DNA of 64,000 nt from Bactrocera neohumeralis (Eukaryota; Arthropoda; Insecta; Diptera; Tephritidae), in NCBI RefSeq assembly GCF_024586455.1, contig NC_065919.1, positions 29,550,839 through 29,614,838 of the forward strand, given 5' to 3'. A model generated the notes under the pieces. It had not been told where the DNA came from. It searched no databases and worked only from the letters and a program-made list of their open reading frames with translations. The number at the start of each line of letters is the position of its first letter. Within the stretch, counting starts at the first letter, position 1. Below are positions 45,791 through 56,860 of the stretch, one piece after another. Position numbers and translations under genes: made by a program.

Positions 45791-47390
45791 ATAAATATAA
45801 TTTAGTCTACTCAAAATAAAAATAGTAATAGTTAATGCCCACTAACACTCTCAAAAGGGCTTTTAGCAACCGTGTAAGTGTCCGCAGCATCAGCTGAAAT
45901 AATACGAAAATCCAACAAAAACAAAATAGAAATGACGCTGGCAACTTTTTAAAGCTGCTAACCAGCCAGCTAACTCTTCACTCATTTACATAGCACATTA
46001 ACATTTGCGTCACTACATATGTTATATTTATGCATATATGCATATTTACATATGTTTGAGTATGTACGTATGTGTCCATGTTTTAATATAGAAATTATAT
46101 ATGTGGACTGTAGGCTCGCAGACTTGCCAGATTGTTGGCTGCATAGCGTTGAGTTAAGCCAAACTGGCTAAAGCAACAACACAAAGTCGCTTTCTACAGG
46201 ATCTAAAGCTTGGACTCAAGCACGCTAGCTGCCAGCAAGGCCAACACTCCACTCATAGAGATAGAATAATGAATATTTCATGCGATTTCTACGAGTACGA
46301 AACCGTTTGATTGCCTTGTGTTAGCAAGTTACATCCAAACGCACTTACTTACAGACAAATGCGATATGCAAAATACAAAAAAATTTATTTTTTACTACAT
46401 CCCTTTTACTTTTTGTTTTTGGCTTTTGTTCTTTTCTCTTCTGATCAAAGTTGGCAAAGTTCACATTTCATTGGTTGCACGACTCGCTCAACTCGCAAGG
46501 AAGTAACGGCGTTTCTATGAGTTGTATATGTATTGTGTGTGTGTGTGCGTGTATGCACCTGCGCGGAAATTTTCGATTTTGCCTACAAACTTTGCTATCG
46601 TTTGGTACAAACATTTACATGCGTGCACTTTTAAATAACTCTGTATGAAGCTTTTTATAGACTGGGAAACGTAGGAGGATACAAGTTGGAGTATTATACA
46701 CATATACATACAGATATTTCACAACTCGACTGTTAAAACTATTTAAATAAGGCTCACATAAATATATACTAGTTCCATTGTTCTATAGTTAGAAATATCA
46801 ATTCGGAAAAAAGCTTTCTAAAACCAAATATCGGTTTTTATCGATAACGAAAATTGTAATTGTAAAGTATTGGTACTCACTAAATAAAGTAATTAGGGAA
46901 TGTAATATATAGTTTTGTTAAAAAAATTTAAGTTTTCTGGATTTTTTATCAACGTCGAATAATACGATTTGTGGTACTACATGAGTTATAATCGCAAATA
47001 TTAAACTCTGAAGATATTGCTAAAGTATCTCGATTGTTACGGATAATAAAATGTAAAAAAGAAAACTGTAATGATGTAGAAAATTTAAAAATATTTATAT
47101 GTATGTTTGTATATCGATTATTTCTTTCAGCAAAGGAAGAAAATTTTAAAATAACATTTTTTGTTGGTTTAAAAGTCAAAACATTGGTAAATAAAAGGTC
47201 AAACGTACAAATCTCTTTTTTGAGAATAAAGAAATAGTTTTAGAAAAGTTAACAACAACAAAAATCGGCAAAATATTATCGGTAAAAGGTATCAATGTTT
47301 TGTTTATATTTGTATCACTAAAGAAGTTAATTTTAAACAGCACTTAGTTTTAGTACAAAATTTACAAAATATCGGAACTGGGAGGAATTT
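45791..47390. other. unassigned sequence
   Basis: About 1.6 kb with no supported gene. A TGTGTGTGTGTG run lies at about 46535-46546 and TATCGATA occurs at 46839-46846. Open frames at 46311-46709 are on both strands and unassigned. Confidence 0.4.
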
Positions 47391-47399
47391 AAGTTTTTA

Positions 47400-48430
47400 C
47401 AATGAAGAGATTAGGCCTGCGAAACAACACAGTTCTAGAGAATTATATAAAAACGTCTCCTCAAACATGGAAGTAGCCAGACTGCACAGGGTTTTGGTCA
47501 GAGATAAAACTGGCACAGTGTTAGCTATCAGGAGATCTGATGGGTCCTATACGACCAGCCCAGAAGAAAAAGGAATGCACTATTGCTTGCACACTTCCCG
47601 GAGACAGTTTGTAACGACCAAATTTGTACTTCTGCAACAGGGAAGGTAAATCTAACTGCCCCACTTTGTTCGGCTGATGAGAGATAGCCTAGCGATGTCA
47701 TATATCCCTGAACCCTGGTGAATCTTTAGAATTAAATATAAATAAAGACTATTTACTTGTCAGAATCGTTTAAGCCAGTTAGTTACACTTTCTTTCTACT
47801 AAAATGCGTGGAAAATAGTATAGAACATGATGTAAGGTCGAAAGCGCTGAAGACCGAACCCTTATTTGCGCATCTGCACGCGACCGAGGAAATCAAAATC
47901 TCAGACATCGAAGATGCTTTTGACAATGCGTCTCACGCAAGTGTAACAAAAGCACGTCAGAAAAGAAATGTGATAGAACCAGTGGTTAGAAGCCGTACTG
48001 CGCACTAGGATAACTGAGATCATTATAGAGGATACTAAGATTCGTCTCGAAATGACAACACGTTGCCCGCAGAGTGGAGTATTGCCTTCTAATTATGTAG
48101 CACTGAGCACTGTGGGTGAGCTTCATAAGCTGCTAATCAATAATTGGATCCGTTGTCATGGGGATCAGTTCGGGCAAAGGAATGTTGGAGTATGTTTGGA
48201 GTGAATATCAACCCGCCGTAAACGACTATTTTCACGTTTACCAAAAGAAGGTTTTTGTGGGCACTTAATACTTTAACTTTTGGCGGCAGACTTTGATATG
48301 ATAGTCGCTTGGCAAGTAAATACTGGGATGAAATAACGGCTCTCTCCCAGCGGCAGCAATACCGAAAGGGCAAACTGCACAAAGAAGTTTAAAGTTACCC
48401 TCGGCAGTACGGCTGACGAATGAAGTAACT
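47400..48430 (+). mobile_element. LINE relic (Jockey/I-like reverse transcriptase)
   Basis: 47467-47649 reads EVARLHRVLVRDKTGTVLAI, then RRSDGSYTTSPEEKGMH, the linker before the RT domain in many insect LINEs. 47757-48008 keeps VENSIEHDVRSKAL-like sequence and DIEDAFDNASHASVTKA, an RT motif A (normally FLDIEGAFDN). Further on come GVNINPP-TTIFTFTKRRF and LTFGGRL in mixed frames (about 48205-48300). The YADD motif and endonuclease are not present. Multiple stops and deletions make it inactive. Confidence 0.7.
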
Positions 48431-48555
48431 CCATGCTTGACCTTCTACTAAGCGATAGCATTATTAAAGTATGTGCACGAAAAAAATTGGTTGAATGTAT
48501 AACGTTATAAAACTTATGTTTATTATTCAATTTCAGAAATATCTATACAAGTTAT

Positions 48556-49578
48556 AGTTTATGTATAGATTTGTACGAATTCAAGATATAATATTCAAGA
48601 TATTTTTTATAAGCGGATAATCGTAATTTATACAAAACATCCTTCATAAGCGCTTGCACACAATCCTTATTGAAGTCCTTAGTGACGTTTCGCCACTTAT
48701 TCCTAAATTGCCTCTCATTTTTAAAGGTATGTTGCGTCTTTTACAAGGGCCCAATAAGTCTCAATCGGCCTGAGCACTGGGCAATTCGGAGGGTTCACCT
48801 CTTTGGAAACAACAATCACTCTATTGTCTCGGTACCACTTTAAAGCGGTTTTTCCGTAATAACATGTCGCAAGATTAGGCCAAAAGAGTACTGGAAGCTT
48901 AATTAAAGGCAAAAGACATTTTCGTAAGCACTCATTAACATAAACTTCTTGATTTATTGTTCCATATCCTATAAAAGGTGCACTTTTAAGGCCACACTGG
49001 CAAATGGCCTGCCATACTAAATATTTTTTTGGGAATTTGTCAAGTTTTTTATTTTTAAATTTATCAGAAATACTTCACCTTTGGTTTGTTGTGTAAAATT
49101 GTTGCCCTCGAATTTGTTTAAAGTCCGCTTCTACATAGGATTCATCGTCCATTACAACGCAGTTAATCTTAGGCATGAACTTTTTATATAGTTGTCGAGC
49201 ACTTCGTTTTGCCAAAACATGTTGGTTATCATTGCGCTTTGGTGCTGCATTCACTTTGAAGGAACGTAATCCATTTCGTTTGCGTACTTTCTGTACATAT
49301 GAAGGTGACATTTGCACTTTTTTGTCGACATCTCGTACTGAAAGTTCAGGAGTTCGTTTCAAATAGGTCAACACTTTATTTGCTATAAGTGGAGATTCAA
49401 ATCCTTGTTTTCTACCACTACCGGCCTATCTATTCAATGATAAGGAGTCACTGTATCTCTTAAGTACGAAAGATACCGAAAATTTTGCAATTTTTAATTT
49501 TTTGGCGATGTCGCTGTGAGACATGCCTGGATTTTCCAGCTTTTTGCGCAAAACCGATTTGCGAACGTGTATATTCAT
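48556..49578 (-). pseudogene. Tc1/mariner-superfamily transposase, DD37E-like, with two stops and a frameshift
   Basis: From ATG at 49578 the frame reads MNIHVRKSVLRKKLENPGMS, a helix-turn-helix region (HSDIAKKLKIAKFSVSFVLK) and a stop (TAG near 49426) just before AGSGRKQG. It then gives TPELSVRDVDKKVQMSPSYV and the catalytic block INCVVMDDESYVEADFKQ. A second in-frame stop (TGA near 49080) precedes KYLVWQAICQCG. The second catalytic site reads FWPNLATCYYG with Asn where Asp is expected; the third is LRPIETYW with Glu, 37 residues on. This spacing fits the DD37E group described from mosquitoes. The C-terminus continues after a frameshift near 48728 (QFRNKWRNVTKDF). Apart from these lesions it is nearly full length, about 340 residues. 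Confidence 0.75.
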
Positions 49579-49649
49579 TGCTAACAAATTTTATACTAAC
49601 CATATTTTTATAAAAAAAATAATGCAGTTATGTAAATAATGTACATAGT

Positions 49650-49949
49650 AAACGTTGCGTGTAAATTTGAATTTTGATTTTACCGTTAGAAATTTCTAAG
49701 CTGTGCGTATTTCTATGTGACAAGTTTTTTTCGTGCTCGACTTGAAAACATCGAAAAGCAGATGAAAGTGTCTATTGACCGCGTATCAAAATGTCCATAC
49801 CTTTGGAACTTATTTCGAGCATTTTCCAGCAGTTCTCAGCTTTTTAGATTAATCTCTAACTCAACTATCACAATGAGATTATTGTCATACTCAGCAATCG
49901 TTGTACTTAAAGCAATTTCATCTTAAGACATTACATCGCTATTGGGCAG
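49650..49949. other. unassigned sequence
   Basis: An open frame at 49717-49926 (+) shows no motif I know. May include the degraded end of the Tc1-type element. Confidence 0.35.
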
Positions 49950-50160
49950 GAGTGCATTGAACGGATGAATAGCCATCAAATGCACCTCACGTGGATACCA
50001 GATCACAGGCGGGTGCAGGGAATGAACTTACCGATGAGCTTGTGCGTTCTGCAACTGCTTCCAGGATGGAGGGAACGAAACCCTGTAAAGCGGTTGGTTT
50101 CATGCCATAAAGGAGCTGCTACGCAAATCGGAGAGAGTAAATAGATAAAAGTATTGGCAT
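49950..50160 (+). mobile_element. possible LINE RNase H fragment
   Basis: Frames near 49960-50060 read NSHQMHLTWIPDHRRVQGMN and, after a shift, NELTDELVRSATAS. This resembles the RNase H segment of LINEs (WIPGH, then GNExADELAR). Short and degraded. Confidence 0.45.
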
Positions 50161-51040
50161 CAGCTCACAGTCATGCTTCAGGCAAAGTGGATAATGAGTA
50201 GTTACAACCACACTAAATTTAAATGTGTAAACCACCTCCCTTGAAATAAATAATTTCTGCGCTATATATATATATGTCTATAAGTGAAATTACTCCCATG
50301 TATATGATTTGCTTTAACGAGCAAATCAATAAGCAAAATAAAAGGGTAATAAAAATAATAATAAAATATTAATTAAATATATTGGTTTGCTGACAAAGCG
50401 TTAGAAGGCAAAATTAAATATGAAATCAGAACAAAACGAAAAATTCATTAAACATTGTGGCGAGACTAGCGTCGCAACTGACAGAAAGTGCGGCAGCAGA
50501 GGCACATGTTTGCACGTACGCACACACTCTCCCAATCATAAATGGTAATATTTCGCAATTTTACAAGAGCAGGAAGGAAGTGTAAGTACCGATAAGGCGA
50601 CTCAATGTTACAAATGACAAGCGCATAGCTTTATCTGCACAAATACACACATCCATGCGTATATGAGCATCATATGTAGATACACCAGCAGATAGCGTTA
50701 AATCTAACAATTGTTTACCACCGCAATCAGACTTTGTATATAAATGTATGTACATATGTATGTGCAGCTTTGCTATATTTATTAAAATAGTACAGGGGAT
50801 TTTGGATAGTCACGCCGACGGCCCATGAAAGCAATAGTCGGGTATAAACAAAGAAATTATTGCTAGTAAATGATAAATGAGAGCTGAACTGTTTGCCGAA
50901 CCATTCAAGCAATTAAATGGGATTTATTACTTAATTATTGGCGGCCGACCGATTGGTTGCAGAAAATTAAGCCAATGAGGGTGTTCGATTAAGGTGAAAC
51001 GAAATTAAGTCATTATTTAATATATGCTTTTATATAACGG
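50161..51040. other. unassigned sequence
   Basis: No gene is supported. A TATATATA run lies near 50264 and ATACATATGTATG sequence near 50745-50760. Confidence 0.4.
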
Positions 51041-51041
51041 G

Positions 51042-51655
51042 TGTTTCAAGTAGAGACATTTTTGCAATAGCCTTTTTTTGACAGATCACCCGTGAATCGT
51101 GCTAAGCTCTCATGTAATTTTTGTTCAGTATTGTTTGGTATTTTATCTTGGAGAGACTTACGCCTAGACAACGTTTACAAATCGTTTAACTTCACAAGTA
51201 TTACGAAAACTCATTCTGCAAAGAATGTGTTTCGAGCGCTTCGGTCAACTTATGGTCATCATAATCGGCCAACTGAGCGTACTTTTCGCCACACCAACAC
51301 CCATATTGAGACCCAGCATTCATTATTGGATAATATTCGACCGAACGCGAGTGGGGATATGTAAAGTCTGAATCGGAGCAGGATTATCCGCATAATTGGA
51401 GCAAAATAACGCGCTTGTCCATCGCCAGTTACCAGCCGAAATGCTCGAACGAGTCATCGAAAATTAGACTCAATGGATGGACCATCTGAGACGTAGCCGC
51501 GGCCAACATTTGAAAGAGATAATATTCAAAAAACAAATGCCAAAGAATGTTCTTTCGAATGATAATAAACATTCCCCATTAAATTTGAAGTTTCTGTATT
51601 TTTTCTTTAAAAATGTAGGGAACCTTGAAATGGATGACCCTTTATTTACATATAT
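51042..51655 (+). mobile_element. internally deleted IS630/Tc1-type element
   Basis: The left end ACGGGTGTTTCAAGTAGAGA and the right end CTTGAAATGGATGACCCTTT are imperfect inverted repeats. The frame begins with degraded sequence and then reads AKNVFRALRSTYGHHNRPTE and SLLDNIRPN (helix-turn-helix and linker). It then jumps to the last part of the transposase, MDHLRRSRGQHLKEIIFKKQ. All catalytic residues lie in the deleted part. This matches a DDE_3 transposase family abundant in insects. Confidence 0.7.
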
Positions 51656-51725
51656 ACTATATGCTAGGTTTTAAAAATGTTATAGGTAATTAATTGATAA
51701 CTAGAGATTTGTATAGTTTGGACTA

Positions 51726-52080
51726 TATCGATAACATTTTAGAAATCCACAAAAAATAAATTGTTTGAAGTAATAAGTAATAAATATTTAATTAGAAAAA
51801 TATATTTAGAAAATTTATTATCGATTGTTTTTATCGATAATTTTATGAGTATTAATATTGTACCATCGTTATTGACCTATTATACCTATTTGTTATATTA
51901 CATATTTACCGAGACAAAAATGTATCGAATCACAAAATGATTTTGTTGATGTTTGGTTAAATAAAAATACTGACATCTGATTTATCTTAAACGATCCATT
52001 ATCGACACATAATGAAAGTTTTACAGCGGTGTTATTCACTCCATATATTAAAATTTATTATCGATAAAAAATTTATCGAA
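51726..52080. promoter_or_regulatory. cluster of TATCGATA/ATCGAT motifs
   Basis: TATCGATA occurs at 51726-51733, 51832-51839 and 52059-52066, with close variants TATCGATT at 51818-51825 and TTATCGAA near 52073. In flies TATCGATA is the DRE bound by DREF and overlaps BEAF-32 boundary sites. The surroundings are AT-rich and non-coding, so the cluster could be a decayed inverted repeat instead of a boundary element. Confidence 0.3.
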
Positions 52081-52942
52081 TATCTCAGACTTCGAGTTTA
52101 GTAAACTTTCATTTTAATTTTTGAAATATCGGAGGTAGTTAAAACAAAAGATTAATGTAGTAAGTAGTAAAGTAAGTATGGTAGGTAAGTTTCTCAACCG
52201 CCTGTGACTTCAAAATTTTGAGGAAGTTTCATCTGATTTTCCAAACTAAACTATGGCGGCTGCAAGGAAGAACATTATTGAAAGCAAGATTTCCTTCCAG
52301 CCAAAATTGAATCCAACAAATTTAAAATTTTCAAAGAAATCATAAAATTTTATGTAATATAATTTCATATTGTATGGGGCGTATGGGTAACATTTTGTAA
52401 GGTGAAGAGTAGAACGTCGCTTATACATAATTTTCGTAATTTCGAACACATGGCTAATGGAAATAACAATAAAAACAAATAATACAATTTTTGATTAATT
52501 TCCATTTTAATATTTACTTTAATTTAGTAACCAGACTTCGACCAAAGATGTTTTATGTAGTTTTTGAAACCTTAACGAACCTATAAATCTTATGCTGAAT
52601 CTGAGCCAGTATTTGATTGTAATATGAGTAAAACAATCACAAACGTAATTTTTAATGTCAGCGTTATATTGTCTGTGGCGAATGAGCAACAATTTGTATG
52701 GGGATTAGTGTGATGTTGCGTATACGTAACCTCGCACTTAGCGTTGAATATGTGGTATGGATAATATACATACATATATGTACATATGTACAAATGTATA
52801 AATTATATAATATATAAATAAAATTAGTTACCCAAATTCGACTATTATATGAATTTTTATATACATAAGAATGTATATTTGTAAAAAATAAATAGATTAT
52901 TTTATTAAATTTAGTTTATATCAAAAGCCATTGTAATCAAAA
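52081..52942. other. unassigned AT-rich sequence
   Basis: No gene is supported. ATACATATATGTACATATGT microsatellite sequence lies at about 52768-52787. Confidence 0.4.
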
Positions 52943-53220
52943 CAAGAAAAAACGTTAACCTCGGCCGCTAGAATACCCTTCCCAAAGTAAAAAAGTTTCC
53001 ATTCAAGAAATTGATCAAAAGATCAGTTTGTATGGCAGTTAAATACTATAGTAGTCTTATACGACCAATTTATTTTGAGACTGTACCGCTGACTTTTGTT
53101 ATATTCAATGCCCATTTTCTTGAAGATACCTCGTCCAATAAAACTGTTTTCCACGCAAGGACTTAATTTTGATTGTTCAGTTTGCATGGAAGCTATATGC
53201 TACAGTGGTCCGATACAAAG
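52943..53220 (-). mobile_element. repeat family A, copy 5 (truncated, inverted)
   Basis: Begins AAGAAAAAACGTTAACCTCG, then TCAGTTTGTATGGCAGTTA, and stops at about AGTGGTCCGATAC. The palindromic end is absent. Confidence 0.6.
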
Positions 53221-53424
53221 AATTAGACAGAAATATTAATTGTCTAAAAAATTATTCCAACACAAATCTTTAATTGTATTAAAAATCTTGTTTAATACCC
53301 ATATTCTAAACATTGTAAAAATTTTTCATTCCATACATTTTTCAAACTCTTGCATCCTGTGCAACTTAGCCATTCCTTATATATGTTGATATATCTCGTG
53401 CTTTATATAATAAGTGTTTTGATT

Positions 53425-54048
53425 GGTACAAATTATTCAAATATGCCACATCCAAGACGGCCATCAACATCAACTGATGATCAATCAGAAGGAATCGCTG
53501 ATTAAAAATCGACGATTGACAGTCAGAGATCTTACCATTTTGAAAGATCACTTGGGCCTGAGAAAAGTAAAAGCACGACTGGTTCCAAAATCACTCAATT
53601 TTTTCGAAAAAAAGCGTCGCGCTAACGTCTGTGTAACAATCACGACAGGTCAAAGCAGGTCAATAATCAAGGTTATGTTGACAATTTTCTTCGATTATCG
53701 TTGAGTGGTGAACTACGAATTCCTTCCGACTGGGCAAACTGTCAACAAGGAATACTATTTGGATGTTATGCGTCGTTTGTGCTCCTGGTTTTTTCACCAC
53801 AAATATCGTGCCGCAATCACCGCATATATACTTGTATATTTAGCCCCGTCTGCCTTCTGACTCTTCAGCAAACTCAAACGTACACTGCGGAGAAACCGCT
53901 TTGAGTCAATTGAAGACATTAAACGTGAATCGCTGTGCGCATTGAAGGCTACTCCGGAAATTGACTTTAACAACAGTTTCGAGGATTGAAAAATCGTTGG
54001 CATCCCAAGGGGGATTACTTTGAGGGAAATTTCGATTTCGGAGAATTT
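53425..54048 (+). pseudogene. mariner transposase relic abutting the BEL element
   Basis: Mixed + strand frames give GRPSTSTDD-like sequence, RRLTVRDL, ILKDHLGLRKVKARLVPKSL, IKVMLTIFFDYRG, VVNYEFLPTGQTV, KEYYLDVMRR, LFSKLKRTLRRNRFESIED and ALKATPEIDFNNSFED, in correct mariner order. The region of the second and third catalytic aspartates is deleted. It ends at GDYFEGNFD-like sequence right where the truncated BEL LTR starts, so the junction marks a deletion or recombination. Confidence 0.75.
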
Positions 54049-54164
54049 GTAAGTATTTTACATGATATAAAATATTTTATAATATATTCAAATATTATTC
54101 AATTAATTTGACAAATTCATTCTTAAAAAATATTTTTAGATTTATAAAGTCGCTTGACGCAACA
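54049..54164 (-). repeat. truncated 3' LTR of the BEL element
   Basis: About 116 bases match the outer part of the 5' LTR (GATATAAAATATTTTATAAT near the left, TAAAGTCGCTTGACGCAACA at the right end 54145-54164). Everything beyond 54049 is replaced by mariner sequence. The first bases inside the element are a weakly purine-rich stretch on the - strand (AAGGTGGCCGG). Confidence 0.7.
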
Positions 54165-54182
54165 CCGGCCACCTTGACAGGA

Positions 54183-55079
54183 TCATGATCCTTCAACTTC
54201 GGCAGGCAGCAGGGCGAGCTTTTGAATAGGGCGCTTAATGGTGCCTGGCTTGGTTGCCACGTCTGCCACTCGTACCTTTCCGTCTCGTCCTTCTACGGTT
54301 ACGGCGATTCGTTTTAGTGCCCACTGCTGCGGTGGCGTGTTGTCTTCGTGGACGACGACGAGATCGCCGGGCTGCAGGTTGCGTTTCGGGTGCAGCCATT
54401 TGTTGCGATCCTGAAGATTCGTAAACTGTTGCTTGAGACAGCAAACAAGTTGCCATCTCTCGTAACAGCGAATTGGGTCCGTTGACACTTGTGCCGGTGG
54501 TAAAGCTCGGAGGGAGCATCCTATGAGTAGGTGTGCTGGAGTCAATGCTTCGCCGTCGTTGGGATCCTGGCTCAACAGTGCGAGGAGCCGCGAGTTGAGG
54601 ATGGCCTCCACTTCGGCCAGCAGTGTTCCCAGTTCTTCGGCGGTGAGCACCACGTTGCCCATTGCTCGCACGGCGAGGTGTTTGGCGGACTTCACTGCCG
54701 CCTCCCATAATCCGCCGAAGTGCGGCGCCCTCGGTGCTATAAAGGCGAACCTGAACCCTTCTTCGGCGGCGTATCCCATTAATTCCGGAGACTGGGACAG
54801 AAACGCCTCTTTGAGTTTGCGCAACTTGCGATCGGCGCCAACGAAGTTGGTTGCGTTGTCGCTGTATATCGTCTGTGGCATTCCTCGGCGACCAATGAAC
54901 CTTTGGGATCGTACTCGGATTAATTTCAATGAAAGCGACATATCTGAGTACTCATGCAAGAACGGATTGAGTTTTTGCAAGTTTGCGGGTAGCGTGGTGC
55001 CTTTCGTCAGTTTTTGGATTTCATTCGCAAATTTCGGATGTTGGATTACCTGAACAATTTTCGAAAAACTCAAGTGCAC
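54183..55079 (-). pseudogene. BEL/Pao integrase C-terminal part
   Basis: The frame includes RRGMPQTIYSDNATNFVGAD, which has the second catalytic aspartate (YSDN), and APHFGGLWEAAVKSAKHLAV, which has the catalytic glutamate (LWEA). It ends with WALKRIAVTVEGRDGKVRVA, a DUF5641-type tail. Upstream, LNPFLHEYSD passes abruptly through LIRV to FIGRRGMP. The zinc-binding HHCC region and the first catalytic aspartate that normally lie between are deleted. The open frames on the opposite strand are shadows of this GC-rich gene. Confidence 0.85.
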
Positions 55080-55536
55080 ATAATTCGTCAGATGTCAGGT
55101 CCCTTCCTTCCTTAGGAATTTTTGGTCGTCTAATCCACCGTAATAGATAGGCAACCACACGAAGCAATTTTTGATGAGAAGAGAATTTTTCGGTAAGGTT
55201 TAATAATGTATTCTCTTTCACATTTATGGCTAGTGTGAAAGTATTTTTCTTCTTCTCTAATGCTTCATCGTCTGGGGAGAGCTGGAAGTGAGTGTTAATT
55301 GGCCATAAAGCGGGGTCTTCTAGGAGGAACTGTGGACCGCCAAACCATATTGAATTATTCAATTCATCCACGTTGCAACCCCCAGACACTTGATCCGCAA
55401 GATTTTGATTTGTTGGCACATGTCGCCAATTTATATAGTCAGTCAATTCTTGGATTTCAAACACTCTATTTGCAACAAAGGTTTGTAATGAAGATGGATG
55501 CGTTTTTACACAATGCAATATGCAGAGTGTGTCCAA
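55021..55536 (-). pseudogene. BEL/Pao RNase H to integrase connection region
   Basis: Reads VFEIQELTDYINWRHVPTNQ then NLADQVSGGCNVDELNNSIW and FGGPQFLLEDPALWP, the standard BEL sequence following RNase H (WRHVPTxxNPADxxSRG). It then gives KLLRVVAYLLRWIRRPKIPK and DLTSDELCALEFF. It lies in a different frame from the integrase frame and overlaps it, showing a frameshift. Confidence 0.8.
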
Positions 55537-55639
55537 AATATAGTTTTTTCAAGTTGTCGATTCAACATTGGCGCAATTCATGATCATAATTTGATAAGAA
55601 GATGTGCTGCCGAGACCTCGGGACGCGGAAGAGACTTGG

Positions 55640-56069
55640 TCTTCAGCGGAGCCACTCTAGACTTTGCAGTAAGCAGCGTGCCTTTGACACCACTAGCAGA
55701 TTGACTTCGTATGTACATATATGCAGTATCCGTACGCTCTTATTGAAGCGTCGGAGAAGCCATGTGTTTGGCAGATAGCACTCGACTCTAGCCGTACCGA
55801 GGAATGCTAATTGATGACAGCTGCAGTAGGTTGGCTTTGAAATTCTGCCAGCTGGTACGAGCATCAAGGCGCAATGGAATCGACTTATCCCAATCTAGTT
55901 TTTGGATCCAAAGCTCTTGCAATAAGATTTTTGCTTTGGTAACTAGTGGGGCTAATAATCCAAGAGGATCGAAAAGGCGAGCAGAGACTGATAGTATGTT
56001 TCGTTTAGTAGCTCGCAGATCATGAAAATTGGCATCGAAAACCAATCGAAACAAATCCTCTTTCGGCAA
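55640..56069 (-). pseudogene. BEL/Pao segment between RT and RNase H
   Basis: 56069-55788 reads MPKEDLFRLVFDANFHDLRA, ILSVSARLFDPLGLLAPLVT and KAKILLQELWIQKLDWDKSI, the conserved BEL region following the YVDD domain. The next frame (55867-55643) keeps CYLPNTWLL-like and SKARCLLQSLEWL pieces of RNase H. A frameshift near 55800 separates them. Confidence 0.8.
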
Positions 56070-56173
56070 CCAATGGATTCCTAGTGTTTTAGTTGAGTTT
56101 TTGTCATTGAAGCTTAATGACTTTTCAGTACAATTACTGTCGAAAAATTTATGGTGGTTCGAAAACCACTTCT

Positions 56174-56842
56174 TTAAGGCGAATCCGGCTCAAAATGTTC
56201 AGATCCTGTTAATAAGTCATCAACATAAAAGTCTCTTTTAATGACCAATGAACCGAGTGGGTATTTAGTTGTATTAGCATCGCTGAGCATTTGTAAACAC
56301 CGAGTTGCAAGAAATGGTGCAGGCGCAGTGCCGTAAGTGACGGTGTTAAGTCGAAAAATCTGAATTTGCTCTGAGGGATGCTCTCTCCACACAATGAGCT
56401 GACAGTTTCTGTCTTCTTCGTGTATGATTATTTGGCGGTACATTTTAGTAATGTCTGCCGTTAAAGCGTACTTATGTAAACGAAAACGAAGAAGAGTTGA
56501 GCACAATTCTTCTTGGATGGTTGGGCCTACCATCAAAAGTTCATTTAATGAAATTTGAGAAGAAGTACGACTCGACGCATCAAAGACAACTCGTAATTTT
56601 GTTGTTGTGCTTTCGGGCCTCAAAACACACTGATGTGGAATGAAATAGTGTGGTTCACTCGGGATCTTATTATTTGTTGGGCTCATGTGACCCAGCGCTT
56701 TGTACTCATTCATGAACTTCAGATACATTTTACGAAGTTCTGGATCTTTCAATGTTTTCCTCTCCAGGGCCTGAAACCGCCGAACTGCGATTTCATACGA
56801 GTAGGAGTGACCGAGTAACTTACGGTCAGCCTTAAAGGGCAT
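56174..56842 (-). pseudogene. BEL/Pao reverse transcriptase
   Basis: Contains MPFKADRKLLG, PHYFIPHQCVLRPESTTTKL, RVVFDASSRTSSQISLNELL, ALTADITKMYRQIIIHEEDR (motif A with the first aspartate), LNTVTYGTAPAPFLATRCL and FYVDDLLTGSEHF (catalytic YVDD). All core motifs are readable. A TAA at about 56859-56861 separates it from the protease-side frame, and a frameshift follows after the YVDD motif. Confidence 0.88.
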
Positions 56843-56860
56843 TCTGACTTGAAGCCTTCC

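Noticed and set aside
54049..54164. Reading the 116-base duplicate at 54049 and 61129 as a pair of complete short LTRs
   Set aside because: The upper copy continues inward to a TG/CA border exactly next to a tRNA-type primer site at 60739-60758, so the full LTR is about 500 bases and the lower one is truncated.
54235..55053. Long open frames on both strands within the BEL integrase region (157 aa on -, 176 aa on +)
   Set aside because: They overlap the integrase frame, which has clear motifs, and occur because that region is GC-rich; their own sequences match nothing.
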